64,000 nt of DNA, taken from Phytoactinopolyspora mesophila. Lineage in GTDB: Bacteria; Actinomycetota; Actinomycetes; Jiangellales; Jiangellaceae. The stretch's first letter is position 1. Each line of letters starts with the position of its first letter. Below are positions 12,842 through 21,255 of this stretch, piece after piece. The stretch is taken from NCBI RefSeq assembly GCF_010122465.1, contig NZ_WLZY01000007.1, forward strand, positions 348,934 to 412,933. The letters are read 5' to 3'. Position numbers and translations under genes: made by a program. The notes below the pieces were generated by a model. The model did no database searches and was not told the origin of the DNA. It saw only the letters and a list, made by a program, of their open reading frames with translations.

Positions 12842-14569
12842 TCACTTCACCTGGGCGTAGGAGCCAGCCACCGAGACGCTCAGCGGGAATTTGACGGGGA
12901 AGTCGCCGAACAGCAGCCGTCCCGCCTCATCCGCGGCGGCCCGTACTTCGTCGGCGACGACCTCGGCCAGCGCCGACGGCGTGTGGATCACGACCTCGTC
13001 GTGCAGGAAGAGCACAAGGTGGGGCCGAGCAGCGAACGGCTCCGGCACCTGCCCGTCGATAGCATCGGGCACCTGCCCCAATGCCCACAAGCGCCGCCGG
13101 ATGGACGCCATCCAGCACATGGCCCACTCCGCGGCCGTGCCCTGCACCACGAAGTTGCGGGTGAACCGCCCCCACGAGCGGGCAGAAGACCTGGCCCGCG
13201 CCGCCTCAGCCTCTCCAGCACCGTCCTGGTAAGCCCCGGACTGCGTTTCGTGCCAGCTCGCGCCCGGCGGCGGCGAACTGCGGCCCAGGTGCGTGGTGAC
13301 CACCTCACCACGCTCCCCGGCCCGGGCAGCCTCGTCCACGAAGGCCAGCGAGCGGGGAAAGGCCCGCGCCAGCCGTGGCAGCACCTGGCCGCTGGACCCG
13401 GTGGTCCCGCCGTACATCGCCCCAAGCATCCCGACCTTGGCCAGTTCCCGGGTGGCTACGGCACCGGAGGCCACGATCCCCTCGTACAAGTCAGCACCCC
13501 GGCCGTCGGCACCGCGCCCGGCAGCCGCCATCGCCTCGTCACCGGCCATCCCCGCCAGCACCCTCGGCTCGATCTGCGCGGCATCGGCGACGACGAACAT
13601 CCAGCCGGGATCGGCGACCACCGCCCGGCGCACGCTCTTCGGGAGTTGCAGCGCTCCCCCGCCACGCGACGCCCACCGGCCGGTCACCACACCACCCACG
13701 ACATACTCGCTGCGCAACCGCCCGTCACGCACCCACGCATCAAGCCAGGCCCACCCATTGGCGGTCATCAACCGGAACAGCGATTTGTATTCGAGCAGCG
13801 GTTCGATCACCGGGTGGTCAAGCCGCTCCAACTCCCACTTGCGCAAGCTGCGCGCACCCACACCGGCGTGATCCATCGCCCGGAGAAGGTCCCGGGGAGA
13901 GTCCAGGTTCAACCCTGCCGGAGCGTCCAGCGCCGCGCGGATCCGGCCGGCAAGGTCCTCCAGGCGCGCCGGCCTCTCTCCCGCTCGCGGCCGCGGGCCG
14001 AGCGCCTCGGTGAGGATGTCCTCATGGATCTCAGCCCGCCACGGCACCCCGGCGTGGTACATCTCGACGGCCACCAGCGCGCCCGCGGACTCCGCCGCCA
14101 GGAGCAAGCGCAACCGCGCCGCCTCGCAAGAACCTGCGACGGCCGCCCGCTGGGCATCGAGCTCCGCGAGCGGATCCGGCTCCACGGCCTCTTCGATCGG
14201 TCCCGGGGCACCGAACAACGTCGCCGGCTCGTGACCTGCCGCGCCGAGCGCACCATTGGTCAGCGCCGCCGGCGGCATCGTGTCCCACTGCTCCGACGAC
14301 AACGTGGCGCCCGGCACCGAATGCCGCAAGATCCGGTGTGCCAACCGGAGGTCGTGGGCCCGCTCGATCCGCACGCCGGCCGCCAGCAGCAACGGATACC
14401 ACCGGTTGGTGTCGCTCCATGTCCATCGAGGCATCGCGGCCGCGTCGGATTCGGCTGCGCGCACCACGCCCGCCAGCGCGGTTGCCCCGACGCGCCGTTC
14501 TGCGTCCTTGACGCGCAGACCGCGAACACGCACCGAGCCATCAGGCTCGGAGGCGACGACGGGCTGCAT
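12842..14569 (-). CDS. Short family-A DNA polymerase (bifunctional 3'-5' exonuclease/polymerase type)
   Basis: 575 residues, about half the length of Pol I and lacking a 5' nuclease. Polymerase motif A (VVADAAQIEPRVLAGMAGD), motif B region (ELAKVGMLGAMYGG) and motif C (LFLHDEVVIH) are all present in order in the last 330 residues. The N-terminal part is weakly related to the exonuclease fold and contains no clear DEDD set. This is the actinobacterial-type second PolA-like enzyme, thought to act in gap filling or repair; the chromosome should hold a full polA elsewhere. The start ATG 14569 gives MQPVVASEPDGSVRVRGL. Confidence 0.88.
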   Translation of the reverse strand: MQPVVASEPDGSVRVRGLRVKDAERRVGATALAGVVRAAESDAAAMPRWTWSDTNRWYPLLLAAGVRIERAHDLRLAHRILRHSVPGATLSSEQWDTMPPAALTNGALGAAGHEPATLFGAPGPIEEAVEPDPLAELDAQRAAVAGSCEAARLRLLLAAESAGALVAVEMYHAGVPWRAEIHEDILTEALGPRPRAGERPARLEDLAGRIRAALDAPAGLNLDSPRDLLRAMDHAGVGARSLRKWELERLDHPVIEPLLEYKSLFRLMTANGWAWLDAWVRDGRLRSEYVVGGVVTGRWASRGGGALQLPKSVRRAVVADPGWMFVVADAAQIEPRVLAGMAGDEAMAAAGRGADGRGADLYEGIVASGAVATRELAKVGMLGAMYGGTTGSSGQVLPRLARAFPRSLAFVDEAARAGERGEVVTTHLGRSSPPPGASWHETQSGAYQDGAGEAEAARARSSARSWGRFTRNFVVQGTAAEWAMCWMASIRRRLWALGQVPDAIDGQVPEPFAARPHLVLFLHDEVVIHTPSALAEVVADEVRAAADEAGRLLFGDFPVKFPLSVSVAGSYAQVK

Positions 14570-14778
14570 GCGCCCATACTGCCGCCTGCGACCGACAGAC
14601 TATGCGCCAGCCTGAGCTCGAGGCCGGTTGTTCCGCACGCCCCGGCCGCGCCGGGCGATGTCACATTCCCGAGTACCCCTCCGTCTTGTTTATGAACGAA
14701 ACGCGGCAGCACGGAAGGCGAGACGGGTATGGGTCACCCGGTTGTTGACAGCGCGCGGACCTTTGGTGACGCGAATCA

Positions 14779-16443
14779 ATGGACGCAGCCATGAGCACCA
14801 CGACGCGAACTCACGAAAAGGCCGGCGCCAGCACACATCCAGCCATCGAGCAGGCAGGCAAGCTGGTCAATTTCTTCGACGAACGGATCAGAGCAAGTAA
14901 TTGGCTGAAGCGGAACCTGCGGAAGGTCTTCCCGGACCATTGGTCCTTCCTGCTCGGCGAAATCGCCATGTGGAGCCTGCTCTTGGTCATTCTGTCCGGG
15001 ATCTTTCTCACGTTCTGGTTCAAGCCGTCGATGGCACACGTCACCTATGAAGGCGCCTACGTGCCCTTGCGCGGCCTGGTGGTCTCGGAGGCCTACGCCT
15101 CTACGCTCAACCTTTCCTTCGAGGTCCGCGGTGGCCTGCTGATGCGCCAAGTCCACCACTGGTCCACCCTGGTTTTCATCGCCGCCATGGCGGCACACAT
15201 GCTGCGGCATCTTTTCACCGGGTCGTTTCGCAAGCCACGCGAGCTGAACTGGCTGGTAGGGCTCAGCTTGCTGGTTCTCGGCATCACCAACGGGTTCTTC
15301 GGCTACTCGCTGCCCGACGACCTGCTGTCCGGTACCGGCCTTCGGATCGTCGAAGGCGGAATACTGGCGGTGCCAGTGGTGGGAACTTACCTGTCCTATT
15401 TCATCTTCGGCGGCGAGTTCCCCGGAGAAGACATCATTTCCCGGTTCTACGTGTTCCACATCCTGCTGGTGCCGGGGGTGATTCTGGCGCTGCTCGCGTT
15501 GCATCTGGTCCTGTTGTGGTACCAGAAACACACCCACTGGGGCGGCCCGGGCCGGTCCGAGAAGAACGTGGTGGGCTACCCGTTCTTCCCGATGTACATG
15601 ACCAAGGCCGGCGGCTTCATGTTCATCGTCTTCGGCTTCATCATCGTGATGGCGGCGACGATCCAGATCAACCCGCTCTGGCTCTGGGGGCCCTACGATC
15701 CGGCGTCGGTCAGTGCCGGAACTCAACCGGACTGGTACATCGGTTTCCTCGACGGCGCACTACGCATCATGCCCGCATGGAAGATCGACGTCTTCGGGTC
15801 AGAGCTGGCGCTCAGCGTCCTGATCCCGGCCGCCGTCCTCCCAGGCCTCATCGTCACCGTGCTGGCGTTGTATCCCTGGATCGAACGGAAGATCACCGGC
15901 GACACCCGTGAGCACCACGTGCTCGACCGCCCCCGTAACGTCCCGGTCCGCTCCGGTCTCATCGTCGGGTTCATCGTCTGCTACGTACTGCTGTGGATCG
16001 CCGGCGGGAACGACCTCTTCGCCAGCGTGCTGAACATCCCGGTCAACTGGGTCTCACGGTTCCTGCAGCTCAGTGTCATCCTCGGACCGCCGCTGGCGTT
16101 CTGGATCACCAAACGGATCTGTCTCGGCCTGCAACGTCGTGACCGAGACAGAGTCTTGCATGGTCGCGAGTCCGGCGTCATCGTCGTCAGCCCCGAAGGC
16201 GAGTTCACCGAACGCCACACAGCACTATCCGCCGCTGAGGCCTACACCCTCACCGCCCACGAACACCACGTCCCGTTCGACCCCGGGCCTCCCACGGACA
16301 AGCACGGCATCCCGAATCCGGCCTACAAGAAGAACCTGCGCCGGGCCCGCATATCCAGGTTCTACTTCGCCGATGTGATCCAGAAACCGACGACGGCAGA
16401 ACTCAGCGCGGCACACGAGCGACACCAGGAGATCCAGGGTTGA
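14779..16443 (+). CDS. qcrB: Cytochrome bc1 complex cytochrome b subunit (orphan copy)
   Basis: 554 residues, with ATG 14779 or 14791. Eight to nine hydrophobic helices are visible. Two haem-b histidine pairs lie on helices II and IV (QVHHWST with AAHMLRHLF; FYVFHILLV with ALLALHLVLL). The quinol-site loop reads QPDWYIGF, where PEWY is more usual. The long hydrophilic C-terminal extension is characteristic of actinobacterial QcrB. It oxidises menaquinol in the bc1-aa3 supercomplex. The normal neighbours qcrC, qcrA and ctaC-E are absent here, so this looks like a second or relocated copy. Confidence 0.9.
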   Translation: MDAAMSTTTRTHEKAGASTHPAIEQAGKLVNFFDERIRASNWLKRNLRKVFPDHWSFLLGEIAMWSLLLVILSGIFLTFWFKPSMAHVTYEGAYVPLRGLVVSEAYASTLNLSFEVRGGLLMRQVHHWSTLVFIAAMAAHMLRHLFTGSFRKPRELNWLVGLSLLVLGITNGFFGYSLPDDLLSGTGLRIVEGGILAVPVVGTYLSYFIFGGEFPGEDIISRFYVFHILLVPGVILALLALHLVLLWYQKHTHWGGPGRSEKNVVGYPFFPMYMTKAGGFMFIVFGFIIVMAATIQINPLWLWGPYDPASVSAGTQPDWYIGFLDGALRIMPAWKIDVFGSELALSVLIPAAVLPGLIVTVLALYPWIERKITGDTREHHVLDRPRNVPVRSGLIVGFIVCYVLLWIAGGNDLFASVLNIPVNWVSRFLQLSVILGPPLAFWITKRICLGLQRRDRDRVLHGRESGVIVVSPEGEFTERHTALSAAEAYTLTAHEHHVPFDPGPPTDKHGIPNPAYKKNLRRARISRFYFADVIQKPTTAELSAAHERHQEIQG

Positions 16444-16486
16444 GCCAGCCAGGCGGATACGTAGGCGACAGCCCCGGCGGTTCGAG

Positions 16487-17356
16487 CTACAAGGTGGGAA
16501 AGTCGAGTCGCCTGATGCGTTCGGGGTCGGCGAGTACCTCGATGACGGTGATCGCCTCAGCGACAACCGTGAAACCCATCAACACGAACGGCTTTGCGCT
16601 GAGCATCACCACAACTCCAGCGCGGCCATTGACCAGCACCGGGTGGAGGACCGCGTTGGGGATGGCAAACCACAACGCGCGGCGCGCCACCTCACCGGAT
16701 CCGCGCACAATCACAGACAGCGGCTGTCGTGCGGCACCGCCGTCGGAATGCAGCACGACATCCGGATGGAGAACGGATACGAGCCGAGCGAAGTCGCCGT
16801 CGCGGGCTGCGGCGAAGAAGGCGTCGACGACCCTGCGCTGGCTAGACATGTCGGCGTCGGGAACCGTAGCTCCCCTGACGCGTCGCCGCGCACGGCTGGC
16901 CAGCTGACGTGCCGCGTCAGGTGTGCGTTCGATCATCGTGGCGATCTCGTCGAAGGGCACCGCGAAGACATCATGCAGTACGAAAGCCAGCCGTTCGGGC
17001 GGAGTCAGCGCATCGAGGACGAGCAGTAGAGCCGCGCCGACCTCGTCAGCCAGGATCGCTTCCTCGTCGGGGCCGACGGCATCGACACGATGCACTACCG
17101 GATCAGGCACATGGCGGTCGAGCGGGACCTCCGTTCTTGTCCTGCGAGAACGCAGCCTGTTGAGGCAGATCCGCGCTGTCACGGTCGTGAGCCAACCGTC
17201 GAGGTTGTCTATACCCTGCCCACCGGCACGGTCGAGACGCATCCACGTCTCCTGAACAGCATCCTCCGCCTCATCGCGGGTTCCCAGCATCCGGATCGCG
17301 AGAGCGCGCAGCCGATCCCGGCGCTCCTCGAACTCATCAGTCAGGTCCGCACCCAT
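16487..17356 (-). CDS. ECF sigma factor of the ECF41/SigJ type with C-terminal SnoaL-like domain
   Basis: 289 residues from ATG 17356, with GAAGGG 8 bases upstream. Region 2 (RMLGTRDEAEDAVQETWMRL) and region 4 (LTPPERLAFVLHDVFAVPF followed by an HTH) are followed by an about 120-residue SnoaL/NTF2-like domain (VVDAFFAAARDGDFARLVSV). ECF41 factors carry this extra domain as a built-in modulator, usually with a DGGGK motif; here it reads SDGGAARQPL. ECF41 genes usually sit next to a carboxymuconolactone decarboxylase, oxidoreductase or epimerase gene, and an oxidoreductase gene lies divergently at 17519. No anti-sigma gene is present. Confidence 0.9.
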   Translation of the reverse strand: MGADLTDEFEERRDRLRALAIRMLGTRDEAEDAVQETWMRLDRAGGQGIDNLDGWLTTVTARICLNRLRSRRTRTEVPLDRHVPDPVVHRVDAVGPDEEAILADEVGAALLLVLDALTPPERLAFVLHDVFAVPFDEIATMIERTPDAARQLASRARRRVRGATVPDADMSSQRRVVDAFFAAARDGDFARLVSVLHPDVVLHSDGGAARQPLSVIVRGSGEVARRALWFAIPNAVLHPVLVNGRAGVVVMLSAKPFVLMGFTVVAEAITVIEVLADPERIRRLDFPTL

Positions 17357-17357
17357 T

Positions 17358-17419
17358 GGTCACATCCCTTCGCCGCGACGGGTCATGGTAATGACCCGCC
17401 ACCCCGGCGGATCGTGACG
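17358..17419. promoter_or_regulatory. Overlapping divergent ECF41-type promoters
   Basis: Rightward: GGTCACA (17358-17364), 16 bases, GGTC (17381-17384). Leftward: CGTCACG (complement of 17413-17419), 16 bases, GGTC (complement of 17393-17396). The reported ECF41 consensus is TGTCACA, N16, CGTC. The two -10 elements form the arms of a perfect 7-4-7 palindrome at 17380-17397. This would give an autoregulated sigma gene and a co-regulated oxidoreductase gene. The match is imperfect (6/7 and 5/7 at -35, 3/4 at -10). Confidence 0.5.
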
Positions 17420-17438
17420 TCTGAGGAGCATTCCCATC

Positions 17439-17522
17439 ATGCAACCACGAATCGATCAACCTGCGCCCGCGTACAGCCGCCTCGGCACCGTGACCCGCAA
17501 GATGGACGGAGCGGCATCGTGA
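17439..17522 (+). CDS. 27-residue ORF translationally coupled to the oxidoreductase
   Basis: ATG 17439 has GAGGAG about 10 bases upstream and encodes 27 residues beginning MQPRIDQPAPAYSRLGTV. The stop overlaps the next gene's GTG (GTGA), so translation would be coupled. The sequence weakly recalls the N-terminus of carboxymuconolactone decarboxylase/AhpD-like proteins, which are frequent ECF41 partners. It could therefore be the relic of such a gene or simply a leader peptide. The resemblance is only suggestive. Confidence 0.4.
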   Translation: MQPRIDQPAPAYSRLGTVTRKMDGAAS

Positions 17523-18220
17523 CCGGCATACGAATCGCCCTCTTCGGTGCTTCCGGCCGGACCGGTCGCCGTCTCATCGCTCAGGCCATTCCCGCCGGCC
17601 ACGAGGTGATCGCCGTGACACGCCGCCCCGACAGCATCCGGCCGAGGGCTGGCCTGCGGGTGATAGTCGCCGACGCCACTAACACCACCGCTGTCGAGAA
17701 GGCCGTTGCGGGTGCCGACGCTGTGGCGTCCGCACTGGGGGTGCCCTACAGCCTGAAGCCGATCTCGATCTATTCCGCCGGGATCGCCAATGTGCTCGGT
17801 GCGATGGATATCCATGGCGTGCGACGCCTGGTCGTGGTCAGCTCAGCACCGCTCGATCCTGCGTACCGAGCCAGAGACTCGTGGCTGTTCACCCGCGCGA
17901 TGGAGCCGCTACTCATGCGGTTGCCCGGGCGAACGACCTACGACGATATGGCCCGCATGGAGTCACAAGTCACCGGTAGTGGTGTGGAGTGGACAATTGT
18001 GCGCTCGTCGTGGTTGTTCGACGCAGCTGCCGTCAGCGCCTACCAGCTGGTCACAGGCACACCCACAGGCATGTACACCGCTCGTCCAGACCTGGCAGCC
18101 GCCATGCTCGCGCAGCTCACCGACCGGCGCTACCTGCGCCGTGTCGTCGCCGTGAACACCACCGAGGGCACGCCCCGCCTGGTCACGCAGATCTGGCGGG
18201 AGAACATCAAGGGCAGGTGA
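17519..18220 (+). CDS. NAD(P)-binding oxidoreductase, atypical SDR (NmrA-like)
   Basis: 233 residues from GTG 17519 (TGIRIALFGASGRTGRRLI). The GASGRTG loop is the Rossmann GxxGxxG of atypical short-chain dehydrogenases. Further features are a D-A-T segment after the second strand (IVADATNTTAV), RRLVVVSSAPLD, and a late WTIVRSSWLF strand. There is no YxxxK, which fits the atypical NmrA/epimerase-like group that binds NAD(P) for redox sensing or small reductions. It is divergent from the ECF41 sigma factor gene and probably its target. Confidence 0.85.
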   Translation: MTGIRIALFGASGRTGRRLIAQAIPAGHEVIAVTRRPDSIRPRAGLRVIVADATNTTAVEKAVAGADAVASALGVPYSLKPISIYSAGIANVLGAMDIHGVRRLVVVSSAPLDPAYRARDSWLFTRAMEPLLMRLPGRTTYDDMARMESQVTGSGVEWTIVRSSWLFDAAAVSAYQLVTGTPTGMYTARPDLAAAMLAQLTDRRYLRRVVAVNTTEGTPRLVTQIWRENIKGR

Positions 18221-18236
18221 CGCCGTCGCTGACCGG

Positions 18237-18620
18237 TCACCACGCTGGAGGCCGGCTCGCGATTCGACGGCCGGCTGAACCAGGTTCGGGCTCGTCGAGC
18301 AACGTGTTGAGCATTGACACTGCGGAGCCGATCCGCTCGAGGTCGGCGGTCATGCGCTGGCGTTCACCCAGAAGACGTTCCCGACAACCGTCGAGCATGG
18401 GCGAATCGTCCGACATGCACGCAAGAATCTCGCTGATGATGTCCAGGCCCAAGCCGGCAGACAGCAGGGTCTGGATCTGGCCGACGGTCCGCACGGCGTG
18501 GTCGTCGAAAATCCGATAACCACTCGGAGTCCGGCGCGGCTTCAACGCACCCTTCTCCTCGTAGTACCGCAACGCCCGCACGCTGACTCCGGTCCGTTGC
18601 GACAGTTCGCCAATCTTCAT
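18237..18620 (-). CDS. MerR family regulator
   Basis: 127 residues with the N-terminal winged helix MKIGELSQRTGVSVRALRYY and the SGYRIFDDHAVRTVGQIQ segment, followed by a coiled coil (ERLLGERQRMTADLERIGSAV). The C-terminal effector region is short and has a single Cys (C98 region, DGCRERL), so a metal is not strongly suggested; an organic inducer is equally possible. It is divergent from an MFS exporter gene with a MerR-type dyad between them, which makes the exporter its probable target. Confidence 0.9.
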   Translation of the reverse strand: MKIGELSQRTGVSVRALRYYEEKGALKPRRTPSGYRIFDDHAVRTVGQIQTLLSAGLGLDIISEILACMSDDSPMLDGCRERLLGERQRMTADLERIGSAVSMLNTLLDEPEPGSAGRRIASRPPAW

Positions 18621-18643
18621 GGGTGTCTCAATGCGTTGTCGAC

Positions 18644-18672
18644 TTGACTCTCACGTGGACGTCAGACTTTAC
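18644..18672 (+). promoter_or_regulatory. MerR-type promoter with dyad for the MFS gene
   Basis: TTGACT at 18644-18649 is a -35 element. A dyad TGAC (18645-18648), CACGTG (18652-18657), GTCA (18661-18664) lies between it and a weak -10 near 18667-18672. The overlap of dyad and promoter spacer is the MerR-family activation layout. The next gene starts at 18682, so the transcript would be nearly leaderless. Confidence 0.5.
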
Positions 18673-18681
18673 CGTGCCAGC

Positions 18682-19860
18682 ATGTTACTCCGCCTGGCCG
18701 TTCTCATGTTCTGCGTCTTCAGCATCACCACCGGCGAGTTTGTCGTGGCGGGGATCCTTCCCGAGGTTGCCGGGGATCTGGCGATCAGCGTCGGTACCGC
18801 GGGACTGCTGGTCACCGCGTATGCCTCCGGGATGATCATCGGCGGACCGATCCTGACCGCACTCACCGCTGGCTCGGACCGCAAGCGGTTGATGTTGATC
18901 TTGCTAGGTGTCGCTGTTGCGGGGAACGTGCTCTCCGCGCTCGCACCCAACTTCACCTGGCTCCTCGTTTCCCGCCTGGTCACGGCACTTGTGACGTCGA
19001 CGTTCTTCGCCCAGGCGATTGTGGTCGCGGTTCGTTCGGCACCGCGCGAAAAGGCGGCCAGCACTGTGGCCAGGCTGGCATTCGGGATGAACCTTGCCAT
19101 GATCCTCGGCGCGCCGATCGGCACCGCCATCGGCGGCGTGTGGGGGTGGCGGGCTACGTTCTGGGCTATTGGTTTGGCGTGCCTGGCCGGCTTCGGGCTG
19201 GTATCGCAGCTGATCACACCACCGAATGAGGAGTCCCGCGGCTCCGCTGTCGCCGAACTGCGCGTGCTCCGGCGGCGACCTGTGCTGTTAGCGCTGGCCA
19301 TCACCGCGGTGGGCAACGTCGGCATCCTCATGGTGTTTATCTACCTGGCGCCCTTGCTGACCGGTCTTGCCGGTCATCCCGATGGCCGGTTGCCGCTTCT
19401 CCTGCTCGGGTACGGCGTCGGAGCCACGGTCGGCAACCTCGTGGGTGGGACTCTTTACGACAGGAATCCGCGGACGTTCCAACCCATGCTGCTGGGGCTG
19501 CTTGCCGCCGTACTCACTGGCACCTGGGTCATCGCACTTACGCCGGCGCCGACCGCTGTGGCGGTAGTCCTGCTCGGCGGACTCGGATTCGCCATCATTC
19601 CCGGAATGCAAACTCGCGTGATGCATGCGGCATCGGAGGCGCCAACCCTTGCCATGGCGGTCAACGCATCCGGTTACCAGGTCGCCGCAGCCTGCGCAGG
19701 CTTACTCGGCGGGTTCATCGCTGACTCCGGCGCAGGACCGCGGCCGATCTATCTCGTTGCGGCAGTATTCACCATCTGCGGCATGCTGCTCACCCTCGTC
19801 GGCGTGTCGGCCACCAATCCAGGAGGTCGAGCCCGCCGCCTAGCGGACAGACGCCGGTGA
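18682..19860 (+). CDS. MFS drug exporter (AraJ/Cmx-type DHA1)
   Basis: 392 residues from ATG 18682 (MLLRLAVLMFCVFSITTGEF). Twelve hydrophobic segments are apparent. TGEFVVAGILPEVAGDL in the first loop is typical of the DHA1 group that includes chloramphenicol and arabinose exporters. A charged loop SDRKRLMLI between helices 2 and 3 is the motif A region. It would expel a small hydrophobic drug in exchange for protons. It is divergent from a MerR gene with a dyad in the shared promoter, so expression is probably inducible. The substrate is not predictable. Confidence 0.88.
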   Translation: MLLRLAVLMFCVFSITTGEFVVAGILPEVAGDLAISVGTAGLLVTAYASGMIIGGPILTALTAGSDRKRLMLILLGVAVAGNVLSALAPNFTWLLVSRLVTALVTSTFFAQAIVVAVRSAPREKAASTVARLAFGMNLAMILGAPIGTAIGGVWGWRATFWAIGLACLAGFGLVSQLITPPNEESRGSAVAELRVLRRRPVLLALAITAVGNVGILMVFIYLAPLLTGLAGHPDGRLPLLLLGYGVGATVGNLVGGTLYDRNPRTFQPMLLGLLAAVLTGTWVIALTPAPTAVAVVLLGGLGFAIIPGMQTRVMHAASEAPTLAMAVNASGYQVAAACAGLLGGFIADSGAGPRPIYLVAAVFTICGMLLTLVGVSATNPGGRARRLADRRR

Positions 19861-19921
19861 TGACCGGGCGGCTGCGAAAGCGCTTGCGGGATAGCTGACT
19901 TTTATCAGATAATTTGGCTCC

Positions 19922-20823
19922 ATGGTGCGGATGGCTGATCGAGTTCGGGACTTCAATCGGACCTACACCCGCCGCATGGGTCTGCTGACCGACCGGTACC
20001 TCGGTCAGCGCCGCCCGCTCTCGGCGAGGCCCGGCTGCTGTTCGAGATCGGAGAAAGCGCCAATCACGGTGAAACCGCGGATGGCGGGTGCCGCGTGGCC
20101 GTACTGCGTTCGCGGCTCGGCCTGGATTCCGGCTATCTGAGTCGCCTACTGCGCTCGCTGGAGGAGCAGGCCCTTATCACCGTGAAGCCCGATCAACGCG
20201 ACGGCCGAGCGAGAGTCGTGCGCCTGACCAACCTCGGGGTTGACCAGTTGGACGAACTCAACCGCCGTGCCACCGAGGCTGCGGACGAACTCCTGACTCA
20301 GCTCGGCGACGTGGAACGTCAGCAGTTGATCTCCACGATGGGCCGGCTCCACGGCCTGCTCCGGCTCGCAGCAGTGACCGTGGCTCCGGCCGACCCCGCG
20401 TCCGAAATCGCGCGGCATTGCCTGACCCAGTATGCCCATGAACTGCGGCAGCGGTTTCCGGAAGGCTACGACGACGACGATCTTCTTGGTCCGGACGCGC
20501 TCACACCACCGCATGGGATTTTGTTGTGTGCGACGGAGGAGGAGCAGCCGATCGGCTGCGGTGCCGTCCATATGCTGCGGTCCGACGCCGGCGAGATCCG
20601 CCACATGTGGGTTCATCCCAGCGCCAGACGGATCGGCGTCGGCCGCCGCCTGATCACTGCTCTGGAAGAACAAGCCTACGGGCTCGGCGCCCGCACGCTC
20701 TGCCTTGGAACACACGACGTCCTGCGCGAGGCCATCAGCATGTACCAGGCGCCGGGATACGCGCCGACGCACCCATACGCCAAGGTTGCCCACACGCATC
20801 AGTGGTACGCCAAGACACTATGA
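19922..20823 (+). pseudogene. MarR-GNAT fusion gene with a 2-base frameshift
   Basis: The first frame, from ATG 19922, encodes MARVRDFNRTYT-like MarR residues up to GQRRPL. The sense then continues in another frame as GEARLLFEIGESANHG, the MarR winged helix (RSRLGLDSGYLSRLLRSLEE), and an acetyltransferase domain (MWVHPSARRIGVGRRLI). The switch occurs at CTCTC (20018-20022), consistent with duplication of TC. The intact family is a single chain of about 300 residues with MarR regulator and GNAT enzyme halves. A GTG at 20095 could still give the C-terminal part. A sequencing error cannot be excluded. Confidence 0.8.
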
Positions 20824-20864
20824 GAACGACCGATCAGGCCGCGCCACGCCAACTGACATCGTGG

Positions 20865-21161
20865 TCAACGCCGGCTCAATGCCGCTCTTAGCTCGTCCAG
20901 CACAGGTGATCCGGCAAGCCCTTCAGGTGTCTGATACATCCGACAGGCCAGCCCCACTCGCCCGTCGTCGCCGGGGAACAGATCCCGGCGGTCGACCAGG
21001 ACGGTCGGAGAACCACGGAATCCCAGCTTCTGGGCTTCCTCCAGTGTTTCCACGGCGCGGTAGGCAATCGTGAAGCCAATCTCTTCGGCGAGCGCACGCA
21101 GGCGCTCGTCCATAATTCGCCAGTTGGGGCAACCGTCGAAGTACAGCAGTTGCACGTCCAT
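20865..21161 (-). CDS. Thioredoxin-fold protein (YFDGCPNW type, alkylmercury-lyase-associated family)
   Basis: 98 residues from ATG 21161 with AGAGGAA upstream. The N-terminus VQLLYFDGCPNWRIMDERL and GFRGSPTVLVDRRDLFP match small thioredoxin-fold proteins that keep only one Cys of the usual pair, often annotated near MerB or mercury genes. A second Cys occurs at GLACRMY. A MerR gene with Cys-rich effector end faces it, and a classic MerR promoter lies between. This suggests a metal- or thiol-stress protein. The actual activity is unknown. Confidence 0.8.
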   Translation of the reverse strand: MDVQLLYFDGCPNWRIMDERLRALAEEIGFTIAYRAVETLEEAQKLGFRGSPTVLVDRRDLFPGDDGRVGLACRMYQTPEGLAGSPVLDELRAALSRR

Positions 21162-21206
21162 TGCGATTCCTCTCGTCCGCTTCGCTCTTCGCGTCACCCG
21201 CGAACT

Positions 21207-21238
21207 ACGCTAGACGTTCCAGTGCACTGGAAGGTCAA
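21207..21238 (-). promoter_or_regulatory. MerR-type promoter for the thioredoxin-fold gene
   Basis: On the complementary strand TTGACC (21238-21233) and TAGCGT (21212-21207) are separated by 20 bases. Between them is the perfect 16-bp palindrome TTCCAGTGCACTGGAA (21217-21232). An over-long spacer filled by a dyad is the signature of promoters activated by MerR proteins through DNA untwisting. The divergent MerR gene at 21256 is the obvious regulator. Confidence 0.8.
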
Positions 21239-21255
21239 CTCCTATTGGAGTCGTC

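Noticed and set aside
12983-14695. 570-codon rightward frame opposite the family-A polymerase
   Set aside because: High-GC antisense artefact; polymerase motifs A, B and C are on the other strand.
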